IMG/VR virus record: IMGVR_UViG_3300008450_000050
Coordinates: 1-54,678 of that record
Source: a virus
Reading direction: 5' to 3' (one strand)
Length of the DNA: 54,678 nucleotides
A program made the position numbers and the translations under genes. Shown here in pieces: positions 15,030-21,834 of the stretch (positions are counted from its first letter, which is position 1; each line of letters begins with the position of its first letter). The notes beneath the pieces were generated by a model that saw only the letters and a program-made list of their open reading frames with translations, was not told the origin of the DNA and ran no database searches.

Positions 15030-15150
15030 TCATCTCGTATTCGTGGATCTTTCCTCCGAAGACAACGCTCATGATGGTGGCGCCCTCTTTGGTTCTGTGG
15101 ATGGTGACGAGATCGACCTTGTCGGGCTTTGGGGATCGGGGATCGGACAT
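14971..15150 (-). CDS. Hypothetical protein, 59 aa, last gene of the late operon
   Basis: Start ATG 15150 gives MSDPRSPKPDKVDLVTIHRT; the frame is open to GTG 15222. The middle (EGATIMSVVFGGKIHEYEM) looks like a beta hairpin and the end (RRVAFLLSQAAQDLARE) a helix. Its 3' end overlaps the convergent rightward gene. Unknown function. Confidence 0.65.
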   Translation of the reverse strand: MSDPRSPKPDKVDLVTIHRTKEGATIMSVVFGGKIHEYEMTKRRVAFLLSQAAQDLARE

Positions 15151-15278
15151 TGGCAGCGCCACTCCATTAGGATCGAGTAGTCGGAATGATGGCAGTAGGA
15201 AGTTTCGAGGACCGCCAGCCACCCGAGCGCTAGATGCGCGTCAATGTCGTGAATGCCGACATATTTGATGACCGTCAC
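15069..15278 (-). CDS. Hypothetical protein, 69 aa, overlapping neighbours
   Basis: GTG 15278 overlaps the stop of the phosphoesterase gene (GTGA), the same coupling used elsewhere here. The first 45 residues (TVIKYVGIHDIDAHLALGWL ... SYCHHSDYSILMEWRC) look like real protein. The last 25 are low-complexity and lie over the start of the following gene, an 82-bp overlap. Real start and end are less certain than for its neighbours. Confidence 0.5.
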   Translation of the reverse strand: MTVIKYVGIHDIDAHLALGWLAVLETSYCHHSDYSILMEWRCQCPIPDPQSPTRSISSPSTEPKRAPPS

Positions 15279-16495
15279 GACCAAGCCGGGACGCGCACTC
15301 TTGGCTTTTCGGGGAGAGCTGGCTCCTCAAGCACGATTGGCGCCCGCTCTCGCAAAAACCATTTGCTGTGAAGCAGGAACAGCCATTGCGACGGGAAGTC
15401 GGGATCGGCGCGAATGTCATCCGCGTACTCCCCATAGCCGACGACGCTTCCATTCGCGAGCACGCCGCCGGGGTTTGAACTGGTGTGGAAGTGCCCCATG
15501 AGGATGAGATCAGGCCGCCGGCCGAGCCGCGCTTGCTGCGCTTCCACCTTCTTCGTCCCGCGCACGATAGGAAGGTTAGGGCCTGCGAAGCCCATGCCGC
15601 CCCGGCTCCCCAGCTTATCGCCATGCGTCAGAAGAACCGAGCGCCCGAAGATCGGGGCGATCTGATCCTTGGCCGGGCCGTATTGGAACGTGATGTGCTT
15701 GTCACCACGGAACCGCTCGGCCAGCATGGCGGCGATCATTGTGTCGTAACTCAGGCGGGAATAGAGCTTGGCGGTGCTCTTGTGTGTCGTGCGCCCGTGG
15801 TTCCCTGGTACAGAGACAACGTGCACGCGGTTATAGGCCAGCCGCAGTTGGATGATGCCAGCGGCAATGATCTCGGTCGCGGCGATGACCTGCTCGGGGC
15901 TGGTCAAAGCGTTTGAGATTGTCAATTCCTCATGCAGGTTTCCGCTGATGAGATCGCCGCCAAGCGCCAGAAGCGCGCCCTCGCATTTGGTATCGGATGC
16001 CCATCGCTTGCCGACGACACATGCCGCCTCAAAATAGCGTTTCATCCGATCTCGGCAGATGTCGGGATCGAAGGCATTCACGCCGTTAAGTTCGTCCGAG
16101 CTGACGACCTCGCCCATGTGCATATCGGAGACGAGACAACCGACGACGGAGCGGCCTTTCTCGCCATCGCCTGCCGCCATGATCCAATCTGGAACGGACC
16201 ATTCGACCCCGCGCAGGCCGGCAAGCTGCTCGGCTACATGTTCGGCCTCGTCAGCTTTGCGCTGGGCGTCAGTGGCTTTCTTCCGCCAGAAGGCGGCGTC
16301 GAACCGCTCCCGGCTGGTCAGGGGCTCCACGGCCACCTCAGGGTCACGGGGAGGGTTTGCAGCTTCCGCTAGGCGATGCTGCAATGCGGAGCGCGATAGG
16401 CCCATAGCGCGGGCTGCGGCGACTTGGTTGCCATGCTTGGCCAGGGCGTCAACCGCCGCTTGACACATCTCAGGGGTCAGCTTGGGCGCCGGCAT
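15275..16495 (-). CDS. HTH-metallophosphoesterase fusion protein
   Basis: 406 residues from ATG 16495 (GGAGG upstream, ATGA overlap). Residues 1-50 form a helix-turn-helix (HGNQVAAARAMGLSRSALQH). The rest is a calcineurin-like phosphoesterase with the expected metal motifs: VSDMHMGE (DxH), GGDLISG (GD), SVPGNHGRT (GNH), LLTHGDKLG and ILMGHFHTS (GHxH). Such phage proteins are frequent in alphaproteobacterial phages; the substrate is unknown. Its place at the end of the late operon, after lysis genes, suggests action late in infection. Confidence 0.85.
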   Translation of the reverse strand: MPAPKLTPEMCQAAVDALAKHGNQVAAARAMGLSRSALQHRLAEAANPPRDPEVAVEPLTSRERFDAAFWRKKATDAQRKADEAEHVAEQLAGLRGVEWSVPDWIMAAGDGEKGRSVVGCLVSDMHMGEVVSSDELNGVNAFDPDICRDRMKRYFEAACVVGKRWASDTKCEGALLALGGDLISGNLHEELTISNALTSPEQVIAATEIIAAGIIQLRLAYNRVHVVSVPGNHGRTTHKSTAKLYSRLSYDTMIAAMLAERFRGDKHITFQYGPAKDQIAPIFGRSVLLTHGDKLGSRGGMGFAGPNLPIVRGTKKVEAQQARLGRRPDLILMGHFHTSSNPGGVLANGSVVGYGEYADDIRADPDFPSQWLFLLHSKWFLRERAPIVLEEPALPEKPRVRVPAWS

Positions 16496-16758
16496 CAGCC
16501 GATCCTCCCGGCCGTCACCCAATTAACCACACCAGTCAGCTTTAGGCCGAAGGCGCCGACCGCGCTGATGATGATGAACCAGATAACCCGGCCGCCCCAC
16601 ATCGCGCCCTTGCCCTGCAAGAGGATGTCGCGCAGCTCAGTGACTTTGCCGTTGGTGTCGTCTTGGGATGATTTGATGTCGAGCAGGGCCTGTGTCAGGT
16701 GGCGCACCTGCTCTTCAAGACGGATGACGCGATCTCGGGTGTCGGTTTCGGTGCTCAT
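16495..16758 (-). CDS. XhlA-like coiled-coil membrane protein, possible holin partner
   Basis: 87 residues. An N-terminal coiled coil (RVIRLEEQVRHLTQALLDIK) is followed by one transmembrane helix near the C-terminus (VIWFIIISAVGAFGLKL). This arrangement is that of haemolysin XhlA-type proteins that assist phage lysis. It lies directly beyond the spanin genes, which supports a lysis-related role, but the call is by architecture only. Confidence 0.65.
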   Translation of the reverse strand: MSTETDTRDRVIRLEEQVRHLTQALLDIKSSQDDTNGKVTELRDILLQGKGAMWGGRVIWFIIISAVGAFGLKLTGVVNWVTAGRIG

Positions 16759-16823
16759 GGTCGGCCCCCCGACGATGGGCCTTGCCGAAAACCTAGATTG
16801 GGCGTTCTTTTCTTCGCAGCCAT
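16755..16823 (-). CDS. Mini-gene, 22 aa
   Basis: ATG 16823 with GGAG ten bases upstream encodes a 22-residue basic peptide starting MAAKKRTPNLGFRQG. It ends in an ATGA overlap with the start of the coiled-coil membrane gene. The good ribosome site and overlap suggest a real, perhaps translation-coupling, reading frame. The remaining 70 bp to the spanin gene show nothing else. Confidence 0.4.
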   Translation of the reverse strand: MAAKKRTPNLGFRQGPSSGGRP

Positions 16824-16895
16824 GTCGGCGTCTCCATCGTCGGGGTGGTCAGTGCGCGGGGCGAGTGGCCAGACCCGCCTCGTGCACGCTGCTAA

Positions 16896-17114
16896 TCACC
16901 GCTTGCCGCAAAGCGCGGCGTGAACGGCGTTGTGGGACTTGACCCCGATCACGGTTTCATTGGTGTCGCGAGACGACCACGAGATCGGCTTAAATTGATC
17001 GCATAAAGCGCTAGTCGCGCTTGTGCCCGTCGTCGTCGTGCAGGCGGCCAGAGGCAACAGAAGCAGCAACCCGGTCGCGAGCGTCCGCGCCGTCTTTCCG
17101 AATGGAGTTGGCAT
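16896..17114 (-). CDS. Outer-membrane spanin-like lipoprotein (Rz1 type)
   Basis: 72 residues with a signal peptide (RTLATGLLLLLPLAAC) ending in a lipobox LAAC, so the mature chain would start at the lipidated Cys. Its start lies within the preceding spanin gene in another reading frame (104-bp overlap), the typical Rz/Rz1 arrangement. O-spanins sit in the outer membrane and with the inner partner fuse the membranes at lysis. It is longer than the shortest Rz1 proteins and not proline-rich. Confidence 0.7.
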   Translation of the reverse strand: MPTPFGKTARTLATGLLLLLPLAACTTTTGTSATSALCDQFKPISWSSRDTNETVIGVKSHNAVHAALCGKR

Positions 17115-17244
17115 TTTCCAGATCCTCTAGTTTAGCCTTCGCCTTCGCGTCGCCGCGACCTTTGAGGTAGAGGCCAAGCGCTCCGAACAGCATGGCGGCA
17201 AAGCCTGCGATGGCCTGCCAATTGGCAAGGAGAAGCGCACTCAT
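17011..17244 (-). CDS. Inner-membrane spanin-like protein (Rz type)
   Basis: 77 residues from ATG 17244. An N-terminal transmembrane helix (WQAIAGFAAMLFGALGLYL) is followed by a charged helical periplasmic segment (GRGDAKAKAKLEDLENANSI). It overlaps the holin stop by 4 bp and contains the start of the o-spanin gene. Short for an Rz protein but consistent in topology and context. Confidence 0.7.
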   Translation of the reverse strand: MSALLLANWQAIAGFAAMLFGALGLYLKGRGDAKAKAKLEDLENANSIRKDGADARDRVAASVASGRLHDDDGHKRD

Positions 17245-17435
17245 CGCCGTTTGGCCTTCGCGACCTGACGAGCAGCCCACCAAGCGTAGACAAGCGGGAT
17301 GCCGTAGACGATCAAGTCCATTGCGACCTTAGCAAACTCGGATGCGTCCTCTGCGGTGAAATAGCCCATCGTCGCAAAGCGGGTGAAAGCCCACAGGAGC
17401 AGGATGCGGATGGCCGGGGCTAGAATTTCGAGCAT
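17241..17435 (-). CDS. Holin-like membrane protein
   Basis: 64 residues from ATG 17435 with GGGAG upstream (TTG 17453 would add six residues). Two hydrophobic segments (ILAPAIRILLLWAFTRFA and VAMDLIVYGIPLVYAWWAA) and a basic C-terminus (RQVAKAKRR) match a two-span holin. It sits directly after the lysozyme gene and before the spanins. Holins form lesions in the inner membrane that release the endolysin. Confidence 0.7.
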   Translation of the reverse strand: MLEILAPAIRILLLWAFTRFATMGYFTAEDASEFAKVAMDLIVYGIPLVYAWWAARQVAKAKRR

Positions 17436-17436
17436 G

Positions 17437-18036
17437 TCACGGCTCCCGTCCAAGCAGGCGATTGATGATGCGGCCCCATCGCGACGTTTCGCTTTTGGGC
17501 GCAGTGAACGTTCCGTCGTTCCGGGTGGGTTCCAACACCGGAGCGGGCTTTGCGCGGGCAGGTGTTGGAACGGCGGCAGACACGCGGTTGCCGGGCGATA
17601 GGAACTGCGCTCGCTCGGAATGCCGGCGCGTTGTCAGCCCCTTGATCGGCCTGCCCTGAACCTTGTTCCAGACAAGGAACTGTTCGGCCGCCGCCTTATA
17701 GTCACCGGCATTCAGCCGCTTGACGAGCGTGCTTTTGCCGAATGCGCCCTTTCCGATATTGAAGGCAAGCGACACCAAAGCATCGAACTGGTTTTGCGTC
17801 AGAGACACGCGCACGCTCTTGCGTACTGCGGCTTCGAACTTCTCCAGATCGCGCGACAGGATCTCGTCGCTCTCCTGCATGGTGATGCGCATGCCGGGCG
17901 TCACAACGGGCGGGCCGGCTGCGGAGGTGTGCCCGACGCCAATCGTCAGGACGCCCGCGCTGCACCGATAGGCGACGAGCTTATTGCCCTCGCGGTCGGC
18001 AATGGCCTTGCGGCCAGCCTTGCTGGTCGTCAGCAT
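17437..18036 (-). CDS. Endolysin, T4-type lysozyme (GH24 muramidase)
   Basis: 199 residues. GH24 signatures are clear: REGNKLVAYRCSAGVLTIGV near residue 15-34, LTQNQFDALVSLAFNIGKGA and GRPIKGLTTRRHSERAQFL. Aligning with T4 lysozyme (E11-D20-T26), the catalytic triad would be E16, C25 and T31, with Cys in place of Asp. The C-terminal 45 residues (Pro/Ala-rich, ending RWGRIINRLLGREP) are an extension beyond the catalytic domain. There is no evident signal peptide, so release would need the adjacent holin. It cleaves peptidoglycan glycan strands. Confidence 0.9.
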   Translation of the reverse strand: MLTTSKAGRKAIADREGNKLVAYRCSAGVLTIGVGHTSAAGPPVVTPGMRITMQESDEILSRDLEKFEAAVRKSVRVSLTQNQFDALVSLAFNIGKGAFGKSTLVKRLNAGDYKAAAEQFLVWNKVQGRPIKGLTTRRHSERAQFLSPGNRVSAAVPTPARAKPAPVLEPTRNDGTFTAPKSETSRWGRIINRLLGREP

Positions 18037-18048
18037 GTATTACCTCAT

Positions 18049-18411
18049 TCAGCCTGATGGGGGAGGAACGGCGAGGCAGCGCGCGTTGGTCTTCGGCCCC
18101 TTGCGCCAGTCAACGCCGTCGTGCTCGCACTGGCAGAGGTGGATTGCGCCATCAGTTGACCAAGCGGTGCGCTCGATCTCTTGGCCCGATGCAACAACGC
18201 GATAGCGCGTCATGGTGTCGTCAAGCGCTTCGACCTCGCCGGCTTTGACGCGCCTACAGCACCCCGTCGTCCAGCAACACGTCGGCGGGAGAAACGCGCC
18301 GTAGAACGCGCGATAGGCTGGAGAGCCGGGCACCTGATCGGGGTCGTCAGCGCGCACGGCTTCGCTCCCCGCTGCTATGATGAGCAGCAGGCTCAGGAAT
18401 GCGAGTTTCAT
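18049..18411 (-). CDS. Secreted cysteine-rich protein, 120 aa
   Basis: A signal peptide (MKLAFLSLLLIIAAGSEAVR, probable cleavage near ADDPDQ) precedes a mature part with CCWTTGCCRRVKAGE and LCQCEHDGVDWR. The six cysteines suggest disulfides in the periplasm. Located just before the endolysin in the late operon; exclusion or lysis-related roles are possible but not shown. Confidence 0.7.
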   Translation of the reverse strand: MKLAFLSLLLIIAAGSEAVRADDPDQVPGSPAYRAFYGAFLPPTCCWTTGCCRRVKAGEVEALDDTMTRYRVVASGQEIERTAWSTDGAIHLCQCEHDGVDWRKGPKTNARCLAVPPPSG

Positions 18412-18436
18412 GGGGATGCCTCTGGGGCTAAGTGGG

Positions 18437-19699
18437 CTAGGCGGTCTTTCTGACGATGCAGGACTTCCACTTGACCGTGCCAGACCACGCGCCGGCAGCA
18501 GCGGGGACGATCAAAAGGCGCGGCCTAACCAGCGTTGGGGCCGCCGTCATGAGGCGCGGAACAGGCCTGAGAACCCCAGCAAACGCCAAAGTCGGCCCCG
18601 CGTTAGATATCGACCCCCCGTCGAAATCATCGTAGGTTGTGCCAGAAATTGTAGTGCGAAGATCTGCTTGGATGGCGCCAACATTTGTAGTCGCACCGGC
18701 ATCCACTTCTGCCACAAGCTCAAGCGTATCGCCCGCCTGAATTGTGGCAAGCTCTGGTGCTGTCAGATCGCGGAATAAGACCAGCGCGTTACCTCCGGCC
18801 GTTGCCGTCCCGGAAAACGTAATTTCAGCACCGGTCGCCTGAGTGATGGAAACCGTCCCCCCTACCGCTGTTGGGGAAAAAGTCCAGCCGTCTGGGGTCG
18901 ACCCCGTAGCGGGGGCGGTCGTGGTGCCGCCTGTCCCAGCCAGCATGGGGTTCGCGTGAAGTGAGCCGCGCGTATTGTATGTGGCCGAAAACAACTCGCC
19001 GTTTGATTTTGGAGAAACGCCAGTAGGAGACCACCCCGAATCGGCTAGAGCTTGAGCGATTGCTTGCCCGTAAATCTGCGTCCCAAGGTGGTTGAGATGA
19101 ATACGCGGGATGCCGTTATCCATGAAACCGGTCAGAGATTCATATGTCGCCAGCGTTCGGTCGATGAAAGACGCGGTAGGATCGACAAGAATGCAATTCT
19201 TGTATCTTTGGACATACCCCCGAGTATAATCGGCAAGGTAAGCCATCTGACTTTGAATTGTGGACGTATCTCCGAGGGTAGGCTGTGGGATACCGACGAT
19301 TGGGGCAATCCCATGGTCCAAAAGTGTATTTATGATTGTTTCAATATTGGCGGTCGTGGTCGCCCAAGGCACACCAGACCTCACGTCGTTAGTTCCAATG
19401 ATGGTTAGGCACCCTTTGGGCTTAACCGGCAGCGCAAGGACCTGCGAGAGTTGGGTCAGCATGTCGTTGCTATTTGCGCCGGAAACAGCGCGGCTGTAGC
19501 TTTGAGGGCAATACGCTCGGCCCCGCGCCACAATGTTCATGGCGTTAGCGACGCCGGCCCATGTCCGGTTAGTGCCGGCCGCAGTATTTGACTCGTCTCC
19601 ACGCGCGATAGTTGACGATCCAATCGTAGCAATGAGCGGCGGTGCGCCTGTCAAGTTCGCAACCTGACGACGCCCGAACGGAGCATTGAGAATAGCCAT
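18437..19699 (-). CDS. SGNH/GDSL esterase with C-terminal virion-type domain
   Basis: 420 residues. Residues about 22-235 carry SGNH blocks: ATIGSSTIARGD (block I Ser), CLTIIGTNDVRSG (block III, GxND) and RIHLNHLGTQIYGQAI (block V His). The C-terminal 170 residues are beta-rich and Gly/Thr-rich. SGNH domains on phage tail proteins deacetylate host surface polysaccharides, so a receptor-binding or tailspike enzyme is likely. Base composition is lower in GC than its neighbours, which fits horizontal acquisition of a host-range gene. GGAGGG precedes its start. Confidence 0.78.
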   Translation of the reverse strand: MAILNAPFGRRQVANLTGAPPLIATIGSSTIARGDESNTAAGTNRTWAGVANAMNIVARGRAYCPQSYSRAVSGANSNDMLTQLSQVLALPVKPKGCLTIIGTNDVRSGVPWATTTANIETIINTLLDHGIAPIVGIPQPTLGDTSTIQSQMAYLADYTRGYVQRYKNCILVDPTASFIDRTLATYESLTGFMDNGIPRIHLNHLGTQIYGQAIAQALADSGWSPTGVSPKSNGELFSATYNTRGSLHANPMLAGTGGTTTAPATGSTPDGWTFSPTAVGGTVSITQATGAEITFSGTATAGGNALVLFRDLTAPELATIQAGDTLELVAEVDAGATTNVGAIQADLRTTISGTTYDDFDGGSISNAGPTLAFAGVLRPVPRLMTAAPTLVRPRLLIVPAAAGAWSGTVKWKSCIVRKTA

Positions 19700-19700
19700 A

Positions 19701-19754
19701 TCAGCCCTCCATCACGCAGAGGGTGGTGCCGAGGGTGGAGATGCGGTCATTCAT
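19701..19754 (-). CDS. Mini-gene, 17 aa
   Basis: ATG 19754 encodes a 17-residue peptide (MNDRISTLGTTLCVMEG). Its 3' end supplies the GGAGGG ribosome site of the esterase gene, whose ATG follows by one base. May only be a translational coupling leader. Nothing else is seen between it and the next gene. Confidence 0.3.
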   Translation of the reverse strand: MNDRISTLGTTLCVMEG

Positions 19755-19833
19755 GGCTGATGGCCTTTCGGACATGGCTGGAAGCCCCGTGCGCCTGAGC
19801 GGCGGGGTTAGGGGGCTTGGCGAAGAAGAGGGG

Positions 19834-20166
19834 TTAGGCGACGGTGGCCGAGAGCGCGGCGATGGACTCGCCCCGACGCAGCTCCACGATGAAGCCGCCG
19901 TCCTCTACGATGAGGAGGCTGTTAGCAGCGGTCGCGGTGGGGGTGCTCTGCCCCTTGGTCATGTAAGCCTGCCCGCCGATGGCGCGGACGAAGACCGTTA
20001 CGCGATCCGTCGCCGGGCCGAACACGACGGCAGACGTGCCAGACAGGGTTGTCGTGGTGTTGCTCGACCCGATGGTATCCACCGTCGAATTGTCGGTGTC
20101 GTCAGGGGCGCCGTTGACGGTGCGGGTGCGGTCAAAGACCAGTTCTTCGCAGCGGATGGAAGGCAT
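19834..20166 (-). CDS. Hypothetical virion-type protein, 110 aa
   Basis: Beta-rich and Thr/Ser-rich (TVDTIGSSNTTTTLSGTSAV) with a conserved-looking C-terminus (LLIVEDGGFIVELRRGESIA). This composition is common for small tail-associated or fibre-interacting proteins. It lies just downstream of the terminator at 20190 and upstream of the esterase. Confidence 0.65.
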   Translation of the reverse strand: MPSIRCEELVFDRTRTVNGAPDDTDNSTVDTIGSSNTTTTLSGTSAVVFGPATDRVTVFVRAIGGQAYMTKGQSTPTATAANSLLIVEDGGFIVELRRGESIAALSATVA

Positions 20167-20189
20167 GATGTCCGGTCCTTTCGGGCATT

Positions 20190-20216
20190 AAAAAAGCCGC
20201 CCTGGTCAGGGGCGGC
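20190..20216 (-). terminator. Intrinsic terminator inside the late region
   Basis: On the minus strand GCCGCCC, a 7-base loop and GGGCGGC are followed by TTTTTT. It lies between two leftward genes, about 490 nt downstream of the late-type promoter at 20683-20711, so late transcription must either stop or be antiterminated here. Confidence 0.85.
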
Positions 20217-20246
20217 ATGGGATGGGCTTGGCGATGGGTTGAGGCT

Positions 20247-20573
20247 CTAGGCCCCGTCGTCTTCACACTCACAGGCATGCTCGGCGTCGGCTGCGGCGCT
20301 ATCGATGATGACGACCTTGGCGCGCTCCAGGAGGCCAAGGGCGAACTCGGCAGAGCCGTTGTTACAGGCGACGTAGAGACGGCCGTCTTCAAAGATGCCG
20401 GCGATCACGACCGTCTTGATCCCCAGATCTCGGGCGCCCATGAGAACGCGATCAACGCCGTGCTCGGCATCATCCCAGACGGGAGTGCCGGGGCCGTCGA
20501 TGTCCGTACCGGCGACAACCTTCATCTGCCCTTTGACGCTGCGGATGGTGACGATGTTGCTGGTGTCGGACAT
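20247..20573 (-). CDS. Hypothetical protein, 108 aa
   Basis: Residues VTIRSVKGQMKVVAGTDIDG and IKTVVIAGIFEDGRLYVACN form an alternating strand/helix pattern, and the protein ends in an acidic cysteine-containing tail (ADAEHACECEDDGA). The central part is typical of small phage proteins of unknown role. It is the only gene between the 20.7-kb promoter and the terminator at 20190, so it may be expressed separately. Confidence 0.65.
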   Translation of the reverse strand: MSDTSNIVTIRSVKGQMKVVAGTDIDGPGTPVWDDAEHGVDRVLMGARDLGIKTVVIAGIFEDGRLYVACNNGSAEFALGLLERAKVVIIDSAAADAEHACECEDDGA

Positions 20574-20682
20574 GGGATGCTCCGATGCGACGCGCGCTCA
20601 GCCCTGCCTGAAAAGGCTTGGCGATCAAGAGCGGCAATGTCGGGAAGCGGACAGGCCCGGCGGCAACTGTCCACGCTGCACA

Positions 20683-20711
20683 TTAGTAGCGGAGAATGGG
20701 CCGGCGGTCTA
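20683..20711 (-). promoter_or_regulatory. Late-type promoter, copy 3
   Basis: On the minus strand TAGACC (20706-20711), 17 bp, TACTAA (20683-20688), then TGTGCAGCGTGG. The -10 box and the next 12 bases are almost identical to the promoters at 39832 and 47079, while the -35 is one base from TTGACC. It would start transcription near 20677, toward the gene at 20573. Confidence 0.75.
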
Positions 20712-20823
20712 GATGTTGTGGGCCTAGAAGGGCGCCTGACTGGATTATCCGCGCCCTTGGCTGATCTGACCGTGGCGTAAATCACCGCCTTGTGGTTGAG
20801 TATCGCAAATCAGGAGGTGAGCG

Positions 20824-21240
20824 ATGCGGGCTGTATTGATTGTGCTGGTGGGGCTGGGGTTGGCGGGATGCGTCGCCCGCGCAGAGGACCAGGCCGCATG
20901 GCGAGGTCGCCCGGTTTCCGATCTACAACTTCACCCCGTCTTCGCGACGATGAAGCTCGTTCGCACGCGCGCCGACGACGGAACAGAACTGTGGAACTTC
21001 GTGAATGGCCGGCAGGTGTCGTCCTGTTCCGGCGATGGCATTGTGTTCGGCGGCTATCTATCCACCGTCCAATATTCGCAATTCACGTCCTGCATGAGCG
21101 GGCAGGCCGCGTGTAACAACATCTTCTACGTCAAGGGCGGGCGTGTCTTGGACTATGTTCCGACAGGCTCCGGCGGCGCCGGCTGCTACACCGATGACCG
21201 AACCCGGCCCGGCTTCCGTGGCGCGACGAACTTCTTCTGA
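20824..21240 (+). CDS. Lipoprotein of the rightward islet, 138 aa
   Basis: ATG 20824 with a strong AGGAGGTG site. The signal sequence RAVLIVLVGLGLAGC ends in a lipobox LAGC. The mature part (VFATMKLVRTRADDGTELWN, SSCSGDGIVFGGY, FTSCMSGQAACNNIF) has several cysteines and looks like a folded outer-membrane lipoprotein. It is transcribed against the surrounding late genes, the usual sign of a moron expressed from the prophage. Superinfection exclusion or surface change are plausible but unproven. Confidence 0.75.
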   Translation: MRAVLIVLVGLGLAGCVARAEDQAAWRGRPVSDLQLHPVFATMKLVRTRADDGTELWNFVNGRQVSSCSGDGIVFGGYLSTVQYSQFTSCMSGQAACNNIFYVKGGRVLDYVPTGSGGAGCYTDDRTRPGFRGATNFF

Positions 21241-21455
21241 TGCGCGCCTCGATCCTCTTTCTTGCTCTAGCGTTGTCCGCCTGCGGCAAGCCGTTGCCCG
21301 TGCCTAGCGCTTATACGGCGTCACCGCCCGTCGTTGGCGAACCACTGAGCGCCGACGAACTAGACCTGCAAAACCGGGTCGCATGCAACCTCAGAGGGCT
21401 AACGGTGGATAACCCTAAGTTTGAAGCGTGCCTGCGCGAAGAGGCGGGGCTTTGA
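21240..21455 (+). CDS. Small lipoprotein, 71 aa
   Basis: ATG overlaps the stop of the preceding lipoprotein gene. Signal RASILFLALALSAC with lipobox LSAC, then a proline-rich stretch and VACNLRGLTVDNPKFEACLR. A second lipoprotein in the same operon suggests a partnered envelope function. Confidence 0.7.
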   Translation: MRASILFLALALSACGKPLPVPSAYTASPPVVGEPLSADELDLQNRVACNLRGLTVDNPKFEACLREEAGL

Positions 21456-21694
21456 TGGTCGATTTTGACGCGATGAAATCACAGGAGCGGGAAGAGCGCA
21501 TCGCCTATGAAAAGAGATCAACCCGGAGGAAAGAGGTGGCCGGCCTGCTCTTGTTTGTTATCCCTGGCGCACTCCACTGGTCAGGACATGGGGAGCTAGC
21601 CCCTTATGCGTTCACCGCGATGGCGGTCTATCTCCTATCCATCATAGTTGACGACCATGTCCACCGGCTCAACAAACGGATCGATGACCTTTGA
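21455..21694 (+). CDS. Membrane protein, 79 aa
   Basis: ATG 21455 overlaps the previous stop. A charged N-terminal helix (MKSQEREERIAYEKRSTRRK) precedes two hydrophobic spans (GLLLFVIPGALHW and APYAFTAMAVYLLSIIV). Probably an inner-membrane partner of the adjoining lipoproteins. Confidence 0.65.
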   Translation: MVDFDAMKSQEREERIAYEKRSTRRKEVAGLLLFVIPGALHWSGHGELAPYAFTAMAVYLLSIIVDDHVHRLNKRIDDL

Positions 21695-21834
21695 AGCGCG
21701 CAGCGTTGACGGCAACGTTGGCCGCAGGGCTCCTCCTGTTACCGGACCCCTACGGGTTTGGGCTCCTGCTCTTCGGCGGCTACTGGCACTTGGCCGCCAA
21801 GAACGCCCGACCTGACCGGTATTTGCGCTGGTAG
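21691..21834 (+). CDS. Small hydrophobic protein, 47 aa, TTG start
   Basis: TTG 21691 in a TTGA overlap with the upstream stop. The product (RAALTATLAAGLLLLPDPYG, FGLLLFGGYWHLAAK) is a hydrophobic hairpin-like peptide. Its end overlaps the convergent ejection-protein gene by 96 bp. Supported by the overlap and hydrophobic pattern only. Confidence 0.45.
   Translation: MKRAALTATLAAGLLLLPDPYGFGLLLFGGYWHLAAKNARPDRYLRW

Noticed and set aside
15483-16463. Plus-strand frames opposite the phosphoesterase
   Set aside because: The minus strand encodes all metal-binding motifs of a phosphoesterase, so these are shadows.
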